A stretch of DNA of 64,000 bases from Diaminobutyricimonas aerilata. GTDB taxonomy: Bacteria; Actinomycetota; Actinomycetes; Actinomycetales; Microbacteriaceae. The notes beneath the pieces are model-generated. The model was not told where the DNA came from. It saw nothing but the letters and a program-made list of their open reading frames with translations, and did not search any database. The stretch is from positions 3,247,304 to 3,311,303 of the forward strand of contig NZ_PGFF01000001.1 in the NCBI RefSeq assembly GCF_002797715.1. Direction: 5' to 3'. Shown here piece after piece: positions 12,001-18,825 of this stretch. Every line of letters starts with the position of its first letter. Position 1 is the stretch's first letter. Made by a program: the position numbers and the translations under genes.

Positions 12001-15000
12001 GATGCCCGGCAGGCTGTCGGCGGCGCCGACGCCCGAGAGGGTGAGGTTGCCGGTGTTGCGCAGGGTGATGGTCCAGGTGACCGTGTCGCCCACGGTGCCG
12101 CGCGAGCTCGAGGTGGCGCCGCGTTTGGTCACGGCGAGGGAGGAGGCCGCGGCGACGGTCGGTGTGGTGACGGTCGCGGAGGCGGCGGTGACGGTGTCGC
12201 CGCCGGGTGTGGTGCCGGATGCGGTGGCCCGGTTGGCGATGGACCCTCGGTCCACATCCGCCTGGGTGATCGTGTAGGTGGCGACGGCGGTCGCGGCCTG
12301 GCCGGGCTGCAGGGTGCCCGCGGGTCCGGGCCAGGTCACCTCGAGGGGCGAGAGGCCGGGGAGCGGGTCGGCGAAGACGACACCGGTGAGCGTCTGGTTG
12401 CCCGCGTTGGCGACGGTGAAGCGGTAGGTGACGGCGTCGCCGGCGGCGCCGGTGCCCGACACCGTCGCCTGCTTCGTGACGGCGAGCGAGTTGGCCGGCG
12501 TGACGGTCGGCACGGTCACGGTGTTCGAGTCGGCGGTGACGGTGGCGCCCTGCGGGGTGCGCCCGATGGTGGTGGCCGTGTTGCGCACCGAGCCGGTGTT
12601 CACGTCGGCCTGGGTGATCGTGTAGCCGGCGGTCGCGGTGGCGGTCTGGCCGGGCTGCAGCACACCGGCGGCGCCGGGCCAGGTGATCGCCGGAACGCTG
12701 ATGCCGGGGAGGCTGTCGGTGAGCGTGACGCCGGTGAGGGTGACGTTGCCCGGGTTGCGGAGGGTGAACGAGAACTCGATGCGGTCACCCACCGCTCCGG
12801 TCGCTCCGGCGGCGAGAGCGGCGGACTTGGTGACGGCGATCGCGGGGGCGGAGGTGACGGGCACGGTGGCCGGCGCGGTGGCGGTGACCCCGGCGCCGGT
12901 CGGCGGAGCACCGGTCGCGGTCGCCGTGTTCGCGACCGACCCGGCGTCGACATCCGCCTGACGCAGCGTGTACGACGCGGTGGCGGTGATGGATTCCCGC
13001 GGCTGCAGCACCCCGGGCTCTCCGGGCCAGGCGCCGAAGGCGAGCGCCGACAGACCCGGCAGCACGTCGGTGAGCGTCACGCCCGTGAGGGTCACGTTGC
13101 CCGTGTTGCGCACCGTGAACGTGTAGTCGATGCGGTCGCCGGCCACGTTCGTCGAGCCGGGCGGGAGCGCGCCGGTCTTCGTCACGGCGATGGCCGGCGC
13201 GGCGGGCGCGGTCGGGGTGACGATCTGCGCCGAGGCGCTCGAGACGGGGGTGCCGGTCGGCGGCGTTCCGGATGCGGTGGCGCGGTTGGTCACGGAGCCG
13301 CGGTTCACGTCGGCCTGCGTGAGCGTGTACCCGGCCGTCGCCGTCACCGTCTGACCGGGCGCGAGCACGCCCGGGGTGTCCGGCCAGCTGTAGGCGAGGG
13401 CCGTGAGCCCGGCGAGCGGGTCGGCGATGCCGACCGCGGTGAGCGTGACGTTGCCGGAGTTGCGCGCGGTGAACGTGTACACGACGGTGTCGCCGACGAC
13501 ACCGGACCCGGTGACCGCCGCCGTCTTCGTGGTGACGATCGCCGGAGCGGCGGCGACGGTGGGGACGGTGACGGCGGCGGAGGTCGCGCTCGTCGTGGTC
13601 CCCGTGGGCGTGCGCCCGGTCGCGGTGGCCGTGTTGCGCACGGAGCCCGCATCGACGTCGGCCTGGGTGATCGACCGTGTCGCCGTGGCGGTGACGGTCT
13701 GGTTCGGGGCGAGGGTGCCTGCGGTGCCGGGCCAGGTGTACTCGAGCGCGGAGAGCCCCGCGAGCGGGTCGGCGATCGACACCTGGGTGAGCGTCACGTT
13801 GCCGCTGTTGCGCAGCGAGAACGAGTAGGTGATGGTGCTGCCGACTCCGCCGCCGCCGCTCGTGACGGCGCCGCTCTTCGCCAGGGCGAGCGCGGGAGCG
13901 GAGGCCAGCGGCACGGTCGCGGACGCGGTGCTCGACGTCGCGGGGCCGGTGGGCGGCGTGCCCGATCCGGTGGCGGCGTTCGAGACGGCGCCGGCGTTCA
14001 CGTCCTGCTGCGACAGCGTCGAGGTGGCGGTCGCGGTGACCGTCTGTCCGGGCTGCAGAGTGCCTGCGGTGCCGCTCGGCCAGGTGCCGTAGGCGGGAGC
14101 CGAGATGCCCGGCAGGCTGTCGGCGACGGTCACGCCCGTGAGCGTGACGTTGCCCGTGTTGCGCAGCGTGATCGTCCAGACCACGGAGTCACCCGCGCGG
14201 CCGGTGGCACCGCTCGCGAGGGTGCCGGACTTCGTGGTGACGATCGCCGGCGACGCGGCGGCGGTCGGGGTGAGCACGGTCGAGGGGGCCGCGGAGACCG
14301 GTGACGCGCCGAACGCGGCGGATGCGGTCGCGGTGTTGCGCACGCCACCCGCGTTCACGTCGGCCTGGCGGATCGTGTACGACGCGACGGCGGTGACCTG
14401 CTGGCCCGGCGTGAGAGTGCCTGCGGTGCCGCCCGGCCAGCCGCCGTAGGTGACCGCGGAGAGCCCGGGGAGCTGGTCGGCGACGGCGACGCCGGTGAGC
14501 GTGACGTTGCCGGAGTTGCGTACGACGAAGGTGTAGTCGATCCGGTCACCGGCGTTGCCGGCCGCCCCACCGGCGACCACGCCCGTCTTCGTCAGCGCGA
14601 GAGCGGGAGCCGCGGTCACGGTCGGCACGACCGCCTCGGAAGAGGCGCCCGTCACCGTCGCACCTGCGGGCGTGCGCCCGGTCACCGACGCGGTGTTCCG
14701 CACGGAACCGGCATCCACATCCGCCTGCCGCACGGTGTACGAGGCCGTGGCGGTGGCCGTCTGCCCCGGCGCGAGGGTACCGGCCGTGCCCGGCCAGGTG
14801 ACCACCGGGGCGCTGAGCCCGGCGAGGGAATCGGTGAGGGCGAGCTGCCCGAGCGTGACGTTGCCGGAATTGCGGAAGGTGATCGTGAAACCGACGGTGC
14901 TGCCGACCCCGCCGGTGCCGCTCGTGAGCGCACCGGTCTTGGTCACGACGAGCGCACCGGTCGGGGTGATGGGCACGGTGGCCGCTCGCGTCTGCGTGAC

Positions 15001-16372
15001 GTTCGCGCCGTTCGGCGGCGTCGCGGTCGCGGTCGCGCTGTTCGCCACGGCACCGGCATCGACGTCCGACTGCCGCAGTGAGTAGGTGGCGGTCGCCGTC
15101 ACCTGCTGCCCGGGCTGCAGGGTGCCGGCGGTGCCGCTCGGCCAGGTGCCGTAAGCGAGAGCGGAGAGCCCCGGCAGCGGATCGGCGATCGTCGCGCCGG
15201 TGAGCGTGACGTTGCCGGAGTTGCGCAGGGTGAAGGTGTAGGTGACGGTGTCGCCCGCGACACCCGTCGCGCCCGGCGCGAGGGCGCCGGTCTTGGTGAG
15301 CGCGAGGGCCGGTGCCGATGCGACGGTGGCGACGGTCACCTGCGGTGACGCGGCCGTGATCGCCGCGCCCGTCGGCGACGTCGCGGCCGTCGTGGCGGTG
15401 TTCCGCACCGCGCCGGCGTTCACGTCGACCTGGGTGATCGTGTAGGTGGCGGTCGCCGTCACCTGCTGGCCCGGCGCGAGGGTGCCCGCGGTACCGCTCG
15501 GCCAGGCGCCGTAGGTGACCGCCGAGAGCCCGGGCAGCGGATCGGTGATCGCCACACCGGTGAGGGTCACGTTGCCCGAGTTGCGCGCGGTGAACGTGTA
15601 GGTCACGACGTCGCCGACGGCGCCGGCACCGGCGCGCGCGGCGGACTTGGTGGTCACGAGCGCGGGCGCCTGGGCGATCGTGGGGACGACGCTCTGCGGC
15701 GACGAGCCGGTGGTGGTCTGCCCCTGGGGCGTGCGGCCGGTGACCGTCGCGGTGTTGCGGACGGCGCCCGCGTCGACATCCGACTGGCGGATGACGTAGC
15801 TCGCGGTCGCGGTCGCGGTCTGCCCGGGCGCGAGCGTGCCGGCGGTGCCCGGCCAGGTGATCGCCGGGGTCGAGAGCCCGGGAAGCGGGTCGGCGAGGGC
15901 GACGCCGGTGAGCGTCACGTTGCCCGTGTTGGTGAACGAGAAGCGGTACGAGACCCGGTCGCCGACGACGCCCGTCGCTCCCGCCGGGAGGGAGCCGGCC
16001 TTGCTGACGGCCAGGGTCGAGGCGGCGGCGATCGGCGTGGTGCGGCTCGTCGTCGCCGTCGGAGTCGGTCCGCCGTCGGGGTCGACCCCGCTCGTCGTCG
16101 CGGTGTTCGCGATCGAGCCCGCGTCGACATCCGCCTGCGTCAGCGTGTACGTGCCGGTGGCGGTGACCGCCTGGCCGGGGGCGAGCGCGCCGGCGGCTCC
16201 GGGCCACGCGTAGGCGAGGGTCGAGAGCCGCGGCAGCGGGTCGCTGATGGCGACGCCGGTGAGCGGCGCCCCGCCCGTGTTCGTGGCGGTGAAGGTGTAG
16301 GTGAGCACGTCGCCGGCGCGCCCGGTGGCGCCCGGGGCGAGGGCGCTCGTCTTGGTGAGGCCGATCGCGCTC
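1..16372 (-). repeat. 47 tandem ~350-bp protein-coding units with period-3 super-repeat
   Basis: Counting the WP (Trp-Pro) landmark gives 47 units, from about 16200 to about 75, with a mean spacing near 350 bp. One unit, near 1820, has Phe instead of Trp. Every third linker (for example near 14965, 13900, 12850, 11805, 10750, 9690, 8650, 7605, 5510, 3410, 2340) reads ATVxV before the next unit, so the array is built of triplets of about 1050 bp. Units counted from the N-terminus as 26, 32 and 38 (near 7430, 5330 and 3230) share a rare ITWPDxxxPGRVGVGETVVG type of core, which shows an additional six-unit period of about 2.1 kb. Confidence 0.9.
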
Positions 16373-17958
16373 AGCACGATGTCGGTCGAGTCGCTGTCGC
16401 TCGCCAGATAGTTGCCGACGAGGGTCGTGGCGGTCACGTTCGCCGTCGACACGTAGGTGGCTCCCGACCCGGTGTTCGCCCGGCAGGTGTACGTGTAGCT
16501 CTGCTGCGGAGCGAGGCTCACGCCGGTGAGCGTGCGGGCGCAGTCGTTCTGGTCATCGGCCACCACGAAGTTGCGCAGAGTGCCCGCACCCGTGTTCGTG
16601 ATGACGACCGTGAAGGTGGCGGGTTCCGCGGCGGTGCGGTACTGCACATCCGTGGTGCCGTCCAGGGTCTTGTTCACCTGCAGGCCGGCGACCGGCACCG
16701 AGAGCACGGCGTTCGTGAGCAGATACGAATCGCCGGTCGTGCCGATGCGGAGGCTCACCGAGCTGTCGCCCGCGACGACGTTGGTGAGGGGCGCCTGGGT
16801 CACGTCGACGCTCTGGTTGGTGAACGGCGTGCCGCTCGAGGTGTACCGCACCGACCCGGTGGCGCGCCCGATGCCGAAGTTGCCGGTGGCGCCGGCCGCA
16901 TTGGGGATCTCGGTGTACGTGGTCGATCCGGCACGCGAGTACTCGGCGGTGTCGCCGCTGATGCTGCGGTCGCCCTCGTAGAGGGTGAAGCCGGCGCGGG
17001 TGCCCACGTCGACCGCCTGGAAGCCGCTGAAACCGACCTGGAGGTCGGCGTCGTTCGTTCCCTGACGCACGTGGCCCTGGTACCAGATGATGCGGTGCGG
17101 CACCGAGGCGGTGTTGCCGACGATGTAGCTGCCGAAGTCGTAGACCACCGTGAGCGACCAGCCCGCGTAGCAACCGGCACCCGTGGGCGCCCAGATGTTC
17201 CCGGCCGAGACGGTGAGGGCGCTGCCCGTGGCGGCACCCGCGAACGCGGCGGTCACATCCGCGGTCGCGGAGTAGTACCGGGCCGCGGCCTGCGCGGTCG
17301 GGTCCTCGAGCACGTTCGCGGGGGCGATCGAGGTGAGCGCGCCGCCGCCGACCCGGAGCTGCACGGGCTGGGTGCGGTATCCGGTCGCCGATCCGGCCGG
17401 CAGGGTCGCCGTGCCGCGCGCCGTCGTGAACGCGGTGCAGAGCGCGCGGTTGTCCCCGGCGTAGGAGCCCGTGTTGGCGCTCCAGCTGAGGAACGCCCGG
17501 GCCACCGACGCCCCTGCCGGGATGGTGAGGGTGGCGCTGCTCGAGTTGGTGGAGAACCCGCCGACGGTGTTCGAGTTCACCATCGCGAAGTTGTCGTTGG
17601 CGTTGTTCGCGTTCGTCGAGGTCGAGTGCAGCTCGGCGCAGCTGCCGTTGCCGGTGCCGAGAGCCGTGGAGCATGCGAGCACACCGTTGCCGACCTGGAG
17701 GAAGTCGCCGTTGACGTTCGCCTGGTAGTTGGGCGCGGAGCCGCTGTTGGTGCCCCACTGCACGACGACCGCTTCGGCGGGCGACGCGATGGGCGCGAGA
17801 CTGAGGCCGAACACGGCGACCGCGAACGCGACGACGAGCGCGACGGCACGGCTCGTGCGGGTGAAGGGGGAGTCGTCCTCGCTCCGGCGCGCGCGATCCG
17901 TGAAGACGCCGTTCCGCGGTACGCCGACGGCGCCGCGCCGTTGCGCGTGTTCCCCCAC
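1..17958 (-). CDS. Giant secreted DUF11/DUF7507-repeat surface protein (3' end beyond the window)
   Basis: This frame is open from a GTG at 17958 to base 1 with no stop, giving at least 5986 residues. GGGGAG lies 6 bases before the GTG. Residues 1-37 are basic, 38-58 are hydrophobic and AEA at 61-63 is a plausible signal-peptidase site. Residues about 64-530 form a distinct N-terminal region, ending in one divergent DUF11-like unit. From about residue 530 on there are 47 tandem units of about 117 residues following the DUF11/DUF7507 pattern: TK..., GD.i.Y.F...NtGNVTLtgv...DpLpGl..., WPG..G.L.PGq..tatatY..tQaDVDaGsv.NtAtatG. I saw no cysteine in the array. Such proteins are usually exported, elongated, wall-attached stalks or adhesins; a sorting signal would lie to the left of base 1. 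The role is inferred from family and architecture only. No partner gene is adjacent. Confidence 0.93.
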   Translation of the reverse strand, partial: MGEHAQRRGAVGVPRNGVFTDRARRSEDDSPFTRTSRAVALVVAFAVAVFGLSLAPIASPAEAVVVQWGTNSGSAPNYQANVNGDFLQVGNGVLACSTALGTGNGSCAELHSTSTNANNANDNFAMVNSNTVGGFSTNSSSATLTIPAGASVARAFLSWSANTGSYAGDNRALCTAFTTARGTATLPAGSATGYRTQPVQLRVGGGALTSIAPANVLEDPTAQAAARYYSATADVTAAFAGAATGSALTVSAGNIWAPTGAGCYAGWSLTVVYDFGSYIVGNTASVPHRIIWYQGHVRQGTNDADLQVGFSGFQAVDVGTRAGFTLYEGDRSISGDTAEYSRAGSTTYTEIPNAAGATGNFGIGRATGSVRYTSSGTPFTNQSVDVTQAPLTNVVAGDSSVSLRIGTTGDSYLLTNAVLSVPVAGLQVNKTLDGTTDVQYRTAAEPATFTVVITNTGAGTLRNFVVADDQNDCARTLTGVSLAPQQSYTYTCRANTGSGATYVSTANVTATTLVGNYLASDSDSTDIVLSAIGLTKTSALAPGATGRAGDVLTYTFTATNTGGAPLTGVAISDPLPRLSTLAYAWPGAAGALAPGQAVTATGTYTLTQADVDAGSIANTATTSGVDPDGGPTPTATTSRTTPIAAASTLAVSKAGSLPAGATGVVGDRVSYRFSFTNTGNVTLTGVALADPLPGLSTPAITWPGTAGTLAPGQTATATASYVIRQSDVDAGAVRNTATVTGRTPQGQTTTGSSPQSVVPTIAQAPALVTTKSAARAGAGAVGDVVTYTFTARNSGNVTLTGVAITDPLPGLSAVTYGAWPSGTAGTLAPGQQVTATATYTITQVDVNAGAVRNTATTAATSPTGAAITAASPQVTVATVASAPALALTKTGALAPGATGVAGDTVTYTFTLRNSGNVTLTGATIADPLPGLSALAYGTWPSGTAGTLQPGQQVTATATYSLRQSDVDAGAVANSATATATPPNGANVTQTRAATVPITPTGALVVTKTGALTSGTGGVGSTVGFTITFRNSGNVTLGQLALTDSLAGLSAPVVTWPGTAGTLAPGQTATATASYTVRQADVDAGSVRNTASVTGRTPAGATVTGASSEAVVPTVTAAPALALTKTGVVAGGAAGNAGDRIDYTFVVRNSGNVTLTGVAVADQLPGLSAVTYGGWPGGTAGTLTPGQQVTAVASYTIRQADVNAGGVRNTATASAAFGASPVSAAPSTVLTPTAAASPAIVTTKSGTLASGATGRAGDSVVWTITLRNTGNVTLTGVTVADSLPGISAPAYGTWPSGTAGTLQPGQTVTATATSTLSQQDVNAGAVSNAATGSGTPPTGPATSSTASATVPLASAPALALAKSGAVTSGGGGVGSTITYSFSLRNSGNVTLTQVSIADPLAGLSALEYTWPGTAGTLAPNQTVTATATRSITQADVDAGSVRNTATATGRTPTGTTTSATSAAVTVPTVAAAPAIVTTKTAAVTGSGVVGDTVVYTFTARNSGNVTLTAVGIADPLAGLTALAYSWPDTPGVLAPGQTVTATAGYTLTQADVNRGSVTNRATASGTPPTGTPVSSASAQIVTPTAPAAPAIAVTKTGALPPGSTNVAGDRIDYTFTVRNTGNVTLTGVTLTDVLPGLSALAFGAWPGEPGVLQPRESITATASYTLRQADVDAGSVANTATATGAPPTGAGVTATAPATVPVTSAPAIAVTKSAALAAGATGAVGDRIEFSFTLRNPGNVTLTGVTLTDSLPGISVPAITWPGAAGVLQPGQTATATAGYTITQADVNTGSVRNTATTIGRTPQGATVTADSNTVTVPTVTPANSLAVTKQATVSGTGAAGDAVTYRFTVANAGNQTLTGVVFADPLPGLSPLEVTWPGPAGTLQPGQAATAVATYTITQADVDRGSIANRATASGTTPGGDTVTAASATVTTPTVAAASSLAVTKRGATSSSRGTVGDTVTWTITLRNTGNLTLSGVGAADSLPGISPLSYGTWPSGTAGVLRPGDLVTATATSTVSQADVDAGSIANTATGSATDARGVALTATAPATVPLAAIPGLTLGKTATVTGNAAVGDTIAYTFVLRNTGTVTLTGAAVTDTLPGLSALTYTWPGPDGRLLPNQTATATATRQITQTDVNTGSVRNTATATAAPPTGPAVTATSPTVTVATIAAGPALETVKTAVRAGSGGVGDTIAYTIEARNSGNVTLTGVGVTDTLPGLPPLQYTWPGTPGVLDPGQTVTATATYVLTQTDVNRGSVANVATASGAAPNGAPIADDSPAVVTPTAATQPTLAFSKTGALAGGATGEAGDTVAFSFSVRNSGNVTLTSVGIVDPLPGISGITFGAWPSGTPGTVEPGQTVTASATYTLTQADVDAGAVTNTAVASGTPPTGAATTTPASATVPVAADAALTLEKSGRFATASTGVGSGVVYTFRAENTGNVTLTGVAIVDPLPGLGAIEYSWPGRAGVLAPGESVVALATYTVRQIDVDRGSIANTAAVSGRPPVGGPATASSPTVTLTPQAASPAVETTKSAATTGTGVGDTVTYTLTARNTGNTTLTGVTIADPLPGLSAVRYGTWPSGTAGVLLPGQVVSATATYSIRQADVNAGTVRNTATTSATAPSGAPVSDPSGEVVTPTQAAAPALQFTQTGALASGSTGRAGESVIWSFTLRNTGNVTLTGATIAPQLAGISPITYGSWPSGTAGLLEPGQQVTGTATSTLTQADVDNGSVTDPATASGTPPTGPAVTATAPATVTITPRAAATIEKSGRLADPDEGDIGDTVVYSFVIRNTGTVTLSGVTFSDRLAGVGDPTFVWPGAAGVLAPGQTATATSTYSITEQDIDAGVIENVADLTAVAPNGAPVLASSETARVVPGEQNPAIEATKSSTGGGGAVGSTITYTFTATNIGNTTLDGVTLTDPIPGLGPVSYTWPGAPGVLNVGQTVTATAQYAVRQSDVNLGSVTNTVTASGVGPGPGLVVVRDTASTVTPTVPPSPALSVGKTPTLVGPPAAGSDIEYSFVVRNVGNTTLTAVELADELPGLGDIAFGAWPGPVGTLEPSQQVTATATYEVTQADVDAGSVANLVTATGRTPGDGTTVATDAATVTLAPSSALTLDKAAAIRAPGTGAVGDLVDYTFLVTNQGNVTLSGVTVIDELDGLSPLVVGAWPSGTAGVLRPGEAVAATATYRLTQSDIDRGFKDNVASVSAVSPDGGTVTVPHGVRLFTQEPAPALTTVKTSDGGGGGVGDVIDYTIEVENTGNTTVTGVAVADPLPGLSPLVYGSWPAEPGVLLPGESVLATATYTLTQADVDRGFVRNQATASGTALAGPVVDPSDVLDTPTVAQDESLAVTDAGALFPGATGRAGEAVRWSYTVTNDGNVTLDGVDIAEALGGASAVSITWPGTPGVLLPGQTATATSIYVLTQADVDTGSVQSTVTATGNSPTDVEVEESATATVTITPAGRLDAVKTGRLLAPGIGRVGDTIQYRLEIRNTGNVTLTQGRLLDRLPGLQTPVITWPDPAQPGRVGVGETVVGVAEYQLTQADVDRGFIENTAGVAAVTPQGATVTDDSNTVRIATVQASPVLATVKTAEVEGEGALGDTITYSITARNSGNVTLTGVGLADPLPGLGLLDFEWPGAVGVLAPGQSVTATADYTITQADLDRGFVANTATSTGTPPNGAAPVSGVSPELVTEVQEATPAVVVTDSGAFAPGSTARVGDRVVWTYTILNDGNVTLGAAALADALPGVGAPVYVWPGEPGVLLPGDTVSATAEYILTQADIDAGSVVSVVTGTGTAPDGTVVTDDAAASVTLVPGPDLTIVLSGAPRTDASVGDTIDYEVRLENTGNVTLSALVLAQQLAGATGFDWPGDGRSLAPGDVVIVRTTYVITQADVDAGSVTNQATVTGRVPSDGPISRTSNAVVTPTIAADPRVDTTKSATVAGTGLAGDIVTYDFSVRNAGNVTLTGVALTDALAGLSDPLYNWPAEPGVLAPGETVTARATYRVTQADVNAGSIVNTARGVGSPPVGAAAFDDATVTTTLATADPAIAVVDTGALAPGATGRAGDRVDWAYRLTNTGNVTLTGVSVTDRLPGATLPVFAWPDAPGVLQPGQSVTVTASSTLTQADVDAGSITSIADAIGTPPTGAPVTATDSATVLVAAVGALTAVKSGVIVAPGIGAAGDLIRYRLEITNTGNVTLVNGRLLDPLPGLEPPVITWPDADRPGRVGVGETVVGVADYRLTQADVDRGYIDNTADVAADDPNGRPVTATSNTVRIATVQATPALTTTKSGATRAGGALGDTIDWTIVIRNSGNVTVDGIVLTDELPGLSTPAIAWPGVTGVLAPGQTATATASSVIDQQDLDAGAVSNIASASGSSVRDDAAVESTDAPATVPTAIAAPSIRLSTSGQLAAGDTGVADDIVEWTYVVENTGTVTLTGTQVADSLAGVSAPVYVWPGAVGVLAPGQSVTVTASSRLTQADVDRGVISSAAVATGTPPFGADVTASDGADVTLRQDPAMAVTKDGTITGAGGVGDDIEYDFSITNTGTVTLTLVDLIDALGGVSDPVISWPGPPGVLAPGEVATATATYEITQADVDRGSVSNTAVATGKPPIGDTIRVSSPENVTTVQPAVPGLTVVKTATGDGGGVGDLISYSFEVVNSGNVTLTGVALGDPLRGLTAPSLRWPGEAGVLAPGQRATATATYEITQADVDAGEVRNTARATAVFGATPVSGVSDEVVTPTEAADAAVTVTDAGALAPGSTGIAGDAVQWTYVLTNEGNVTLAGASIADALAGVSAPVYSWPGEPGVLLPGQSVTATATSTLTQAQVDAGTVTSSITGSALDPAGDDVDATATAAVTIAANGVLVALKTGVLLAPGIGQVGDTVQYRLEISNRGNVTLTQGSLVDPLEGLDPPQITWPDPSRPGRVGVGETVVGVATYQLRQADIDRGYIENTAQVSARTPQGALVEADSNTVRVATVQPAPALETIKTAVVTGTGGVDDEVRYSFTTRNTGNVTLSGVTIADPLPGLAPLAYGDWPGAVGVLAPGEQVTATADYPIDQSDVDAGRVLNTATSSGTTPAGAAVSDSSPEVVTPLQAATPSVTVTDRGALAPGATGIAGDTVVFTYELTNTGNVTLTQASFADALPGAGAPQYVWPGEPGVLLPGQSVTATAAYVLTQADVDAGAVVSTVTGAGAPPIGAPATATASATVTVSAAPALSLVKTGALATAGANGRGDVIRYTFELRNRGNVTLSDVVLTDALAGITAPRFDWPTDTAGVIPPGGVATATAEYTIAQEDVDRGTVDNTATASAAPPTGVRVTAQSALVSIPTVEHRPGIATVKSAEIAGTGAVGETITYSFEITNTGNVTLRLISLRDELPGISRPDIDFPSTTGILAPGASAIGTATYVVTQADVDRGSVINRATSIGTSPRGVVVSGVSNEVTTATAVAAPVITTTHSAALAAGATGVVGDTIEYSFEVRNTGNVTLGGVSLANTVDGLTPPAFTWPGAPGVLLPGQVATATATRTVTQVDVDAGAVRNVSTATGTPPTGPAVSDRSGQTTVPLAAPATSLAVTKQGTLTGAGGVGDLVTYRFTVANTGTATLTGVGLNDPLPGLGAIEYGAWPTATAGALPPATAVEATAGYRITQADLDRGSVLNVATASGATLSGTEVTASSPPSVVPTVAADPRIQVEKRMRLAEGATGRAGDVVEYSFRVRNTGNVTLSGVTLLDAQSGLSAIEYTWPAGAGVLAPGAEATAIARYVLTQADVDRGTLGSEVTATADSPLGVEVLDEADDAIAIAADPALSLTKSSRLETYAQQGGVIVYTFAATNTGNVTLDDVTLTDPLPWLSAPVLTWPGEPGRLLPGQTLRAEARYVIDDADVTAGAVSNTATVSGTGPDGQPATASGSASVRILDAASIALDMSVALRPGQLGFAGDTLEYTYVVTNTGTRPLIDVRVADGRAGLSPITYAWPGEPGVLLPGQSVVATATYVITP

Positions 17959-18011
17959 CTACTGCTCCCCGGTTCGGGCGCATCCGGTGTTCGGAACGCC
18001 GCGGTGATCCT

Positions 18012-18034
18012 CCGCGGCGTCGAGTACGCCGCGG
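18012..18034 (-). other. Hairpin in the presumed 5' leader of the giant gene
   Basis: CCGCGGCGT and ACGCCGCGG form a perfect 9-bp stem with a 5-base loop, 54 bases upstream of the GTG start at 17958. A TACGAT hexamer (minus strand) lies just upstream at about 18037-18042, so the hairpin would be inside a leader of roughly 70 bases. No known riboswitch fold was recognised. Confidence 0.4.
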
Positions 18035-18093
18035 TCATCGTAAGCAGGGTTCGGTGCGGACCTTAGACCGGATTGGTCCTTCCCAGCTGGCCG

Positions 18094-18747
18094 TTACCTG
18101 GCCGCGTGGCGCAGCACCCACTGGTGCATGATGATCGCCGCTGCGGCGGACGCGTTGATGCTGCGGGTCGAGCCGTACTGGGTGATCTCGACGACGGAGC
18201 TCGCCGCGGCGAGCGCTTCGGGCGACAACCCAGGCCCTTCTTGGCCGAACAGCAGGATGCAGCGCTCCGGGAGCTCGGCGCGCTCGACGGCGACAGCACC
18301 CTCGACGTTGTCGACGGCGACGATCGGCAGCTCGTTCTCGCGGGCCCATCCGGCGAGCGCCGCGACATCCGGATGGTGCATCACATGTTGGTAACGATCG
18401 GTGACCATGGCGCCGCGGCGGTTCCACCGCTTGCGTCCGACGATGTGCACGGTGTCCGCGGCGAACGCGTTCGCGCTGCGCACGATGGACCCGATGTTGA
18501 GGTCGTGCTGCCAGTTCTCGATCGCCACGTGGAACGCGTGCCTGCGGGTGTCGAGGTCGGCGACGATCGCCTCCATCCGCCAGTACCGGTAGCGGTCGAT
18601 CACGTTGCGGGTGTCGCCGCGCTCGAGCAGCTCCTCGTCCCAGTGGTCCCCGTCGGGACGTTCGCCGACCCACGGGCCCACGCCGTGCGTGGAGAGCTCG
18701 GGCGTGGGAGAGGGCCCGGTCGACGGGTCATCCGAGGGCTGATGCAC
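18094..18747 (-). CDS. TrmH/SpoU-family RNA 2'-O-methyltransferase
   Basis: The 217-residue protein has the three SPOUT motifs of TrmH-type ribose methyltransferases: N84-IGSIVRSANAF (motif 1, with Arg90), LLFGQEGPGL near 165-174 (motif 2) and GSTRSINASAAAAI near 192-205 (motif 3, Asn198). It should use S-adenosylmethionine to methylate a ribose 2'-OH in tRNA or rRNA; the exact nucleotide cannot be told from sequence. The GTG at 18747 is preferred because a longer in-frame extension to 19170 would run antisense through the neighbouring methyltransferase gene, and because CAGGAT lies six bases upstream as a possible leaderless -10. It is divergent from the DNA methyltransferase gene 78 bp away. 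Confidence 0.86.
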   Translation of the reverse strand: MHQPSDDPSTGPSPTPELSTHGVGPWVGERPDGDHWDEELLERGDTRNVIDRYRYWRMEAIVADLDTRRHAFHVAIENWQHDLNIGSIVRSANAFAADTVHIVGRKRWNRRGAMVTDRYQHVMHHPDVAALAGWARENELPIVAVDNVEGAVAVERAELPERCILLFGQEGPGLSPEALAAASSVVEITQYGSTRSINASAAAAIIMHQWVLRHAAR

Positions 18748-18813
18748 CCGTCCATCCTGCCGCTCGCGGCGGCCGCCCACTGCGCGCCTCGGCCGTCGCG
18801 GCGGGCATGCCGT

Positions 18814-18819
18814 TAATCT
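18814..18819 (+). promoter_or_regulatory. -10 box TAATCT of a leaderless promoter
   Basis: TAATCT is followed by exactly six bases and then the GTG of the DNA methyltransferase. No Shine-Dalgarno sequence is present, which fits a leaderless mRNA starting at the GTG. Confidence 0.5.
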
Positions 18820-18825
18820 CCCCCT

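Noticed and set aside
1987-14304. Two plus-strand open frames of about 2050 and 2000 codons opposite the giant gene
   Set aside because: They are Arg/Gly/His/Asp-rich antisense shadows of the repeat array, produced by GC-rich codon bias. The minus-strand frame has domain motifs, a signal peptide and a ribosome binding site.
1-16372. Regular repeats at constant spacing as a possible CRISPR or satellite array
   Set aside because: The unit is about 350 bp, codes in one continuous frame and has no short direct repeats with unique spacers.
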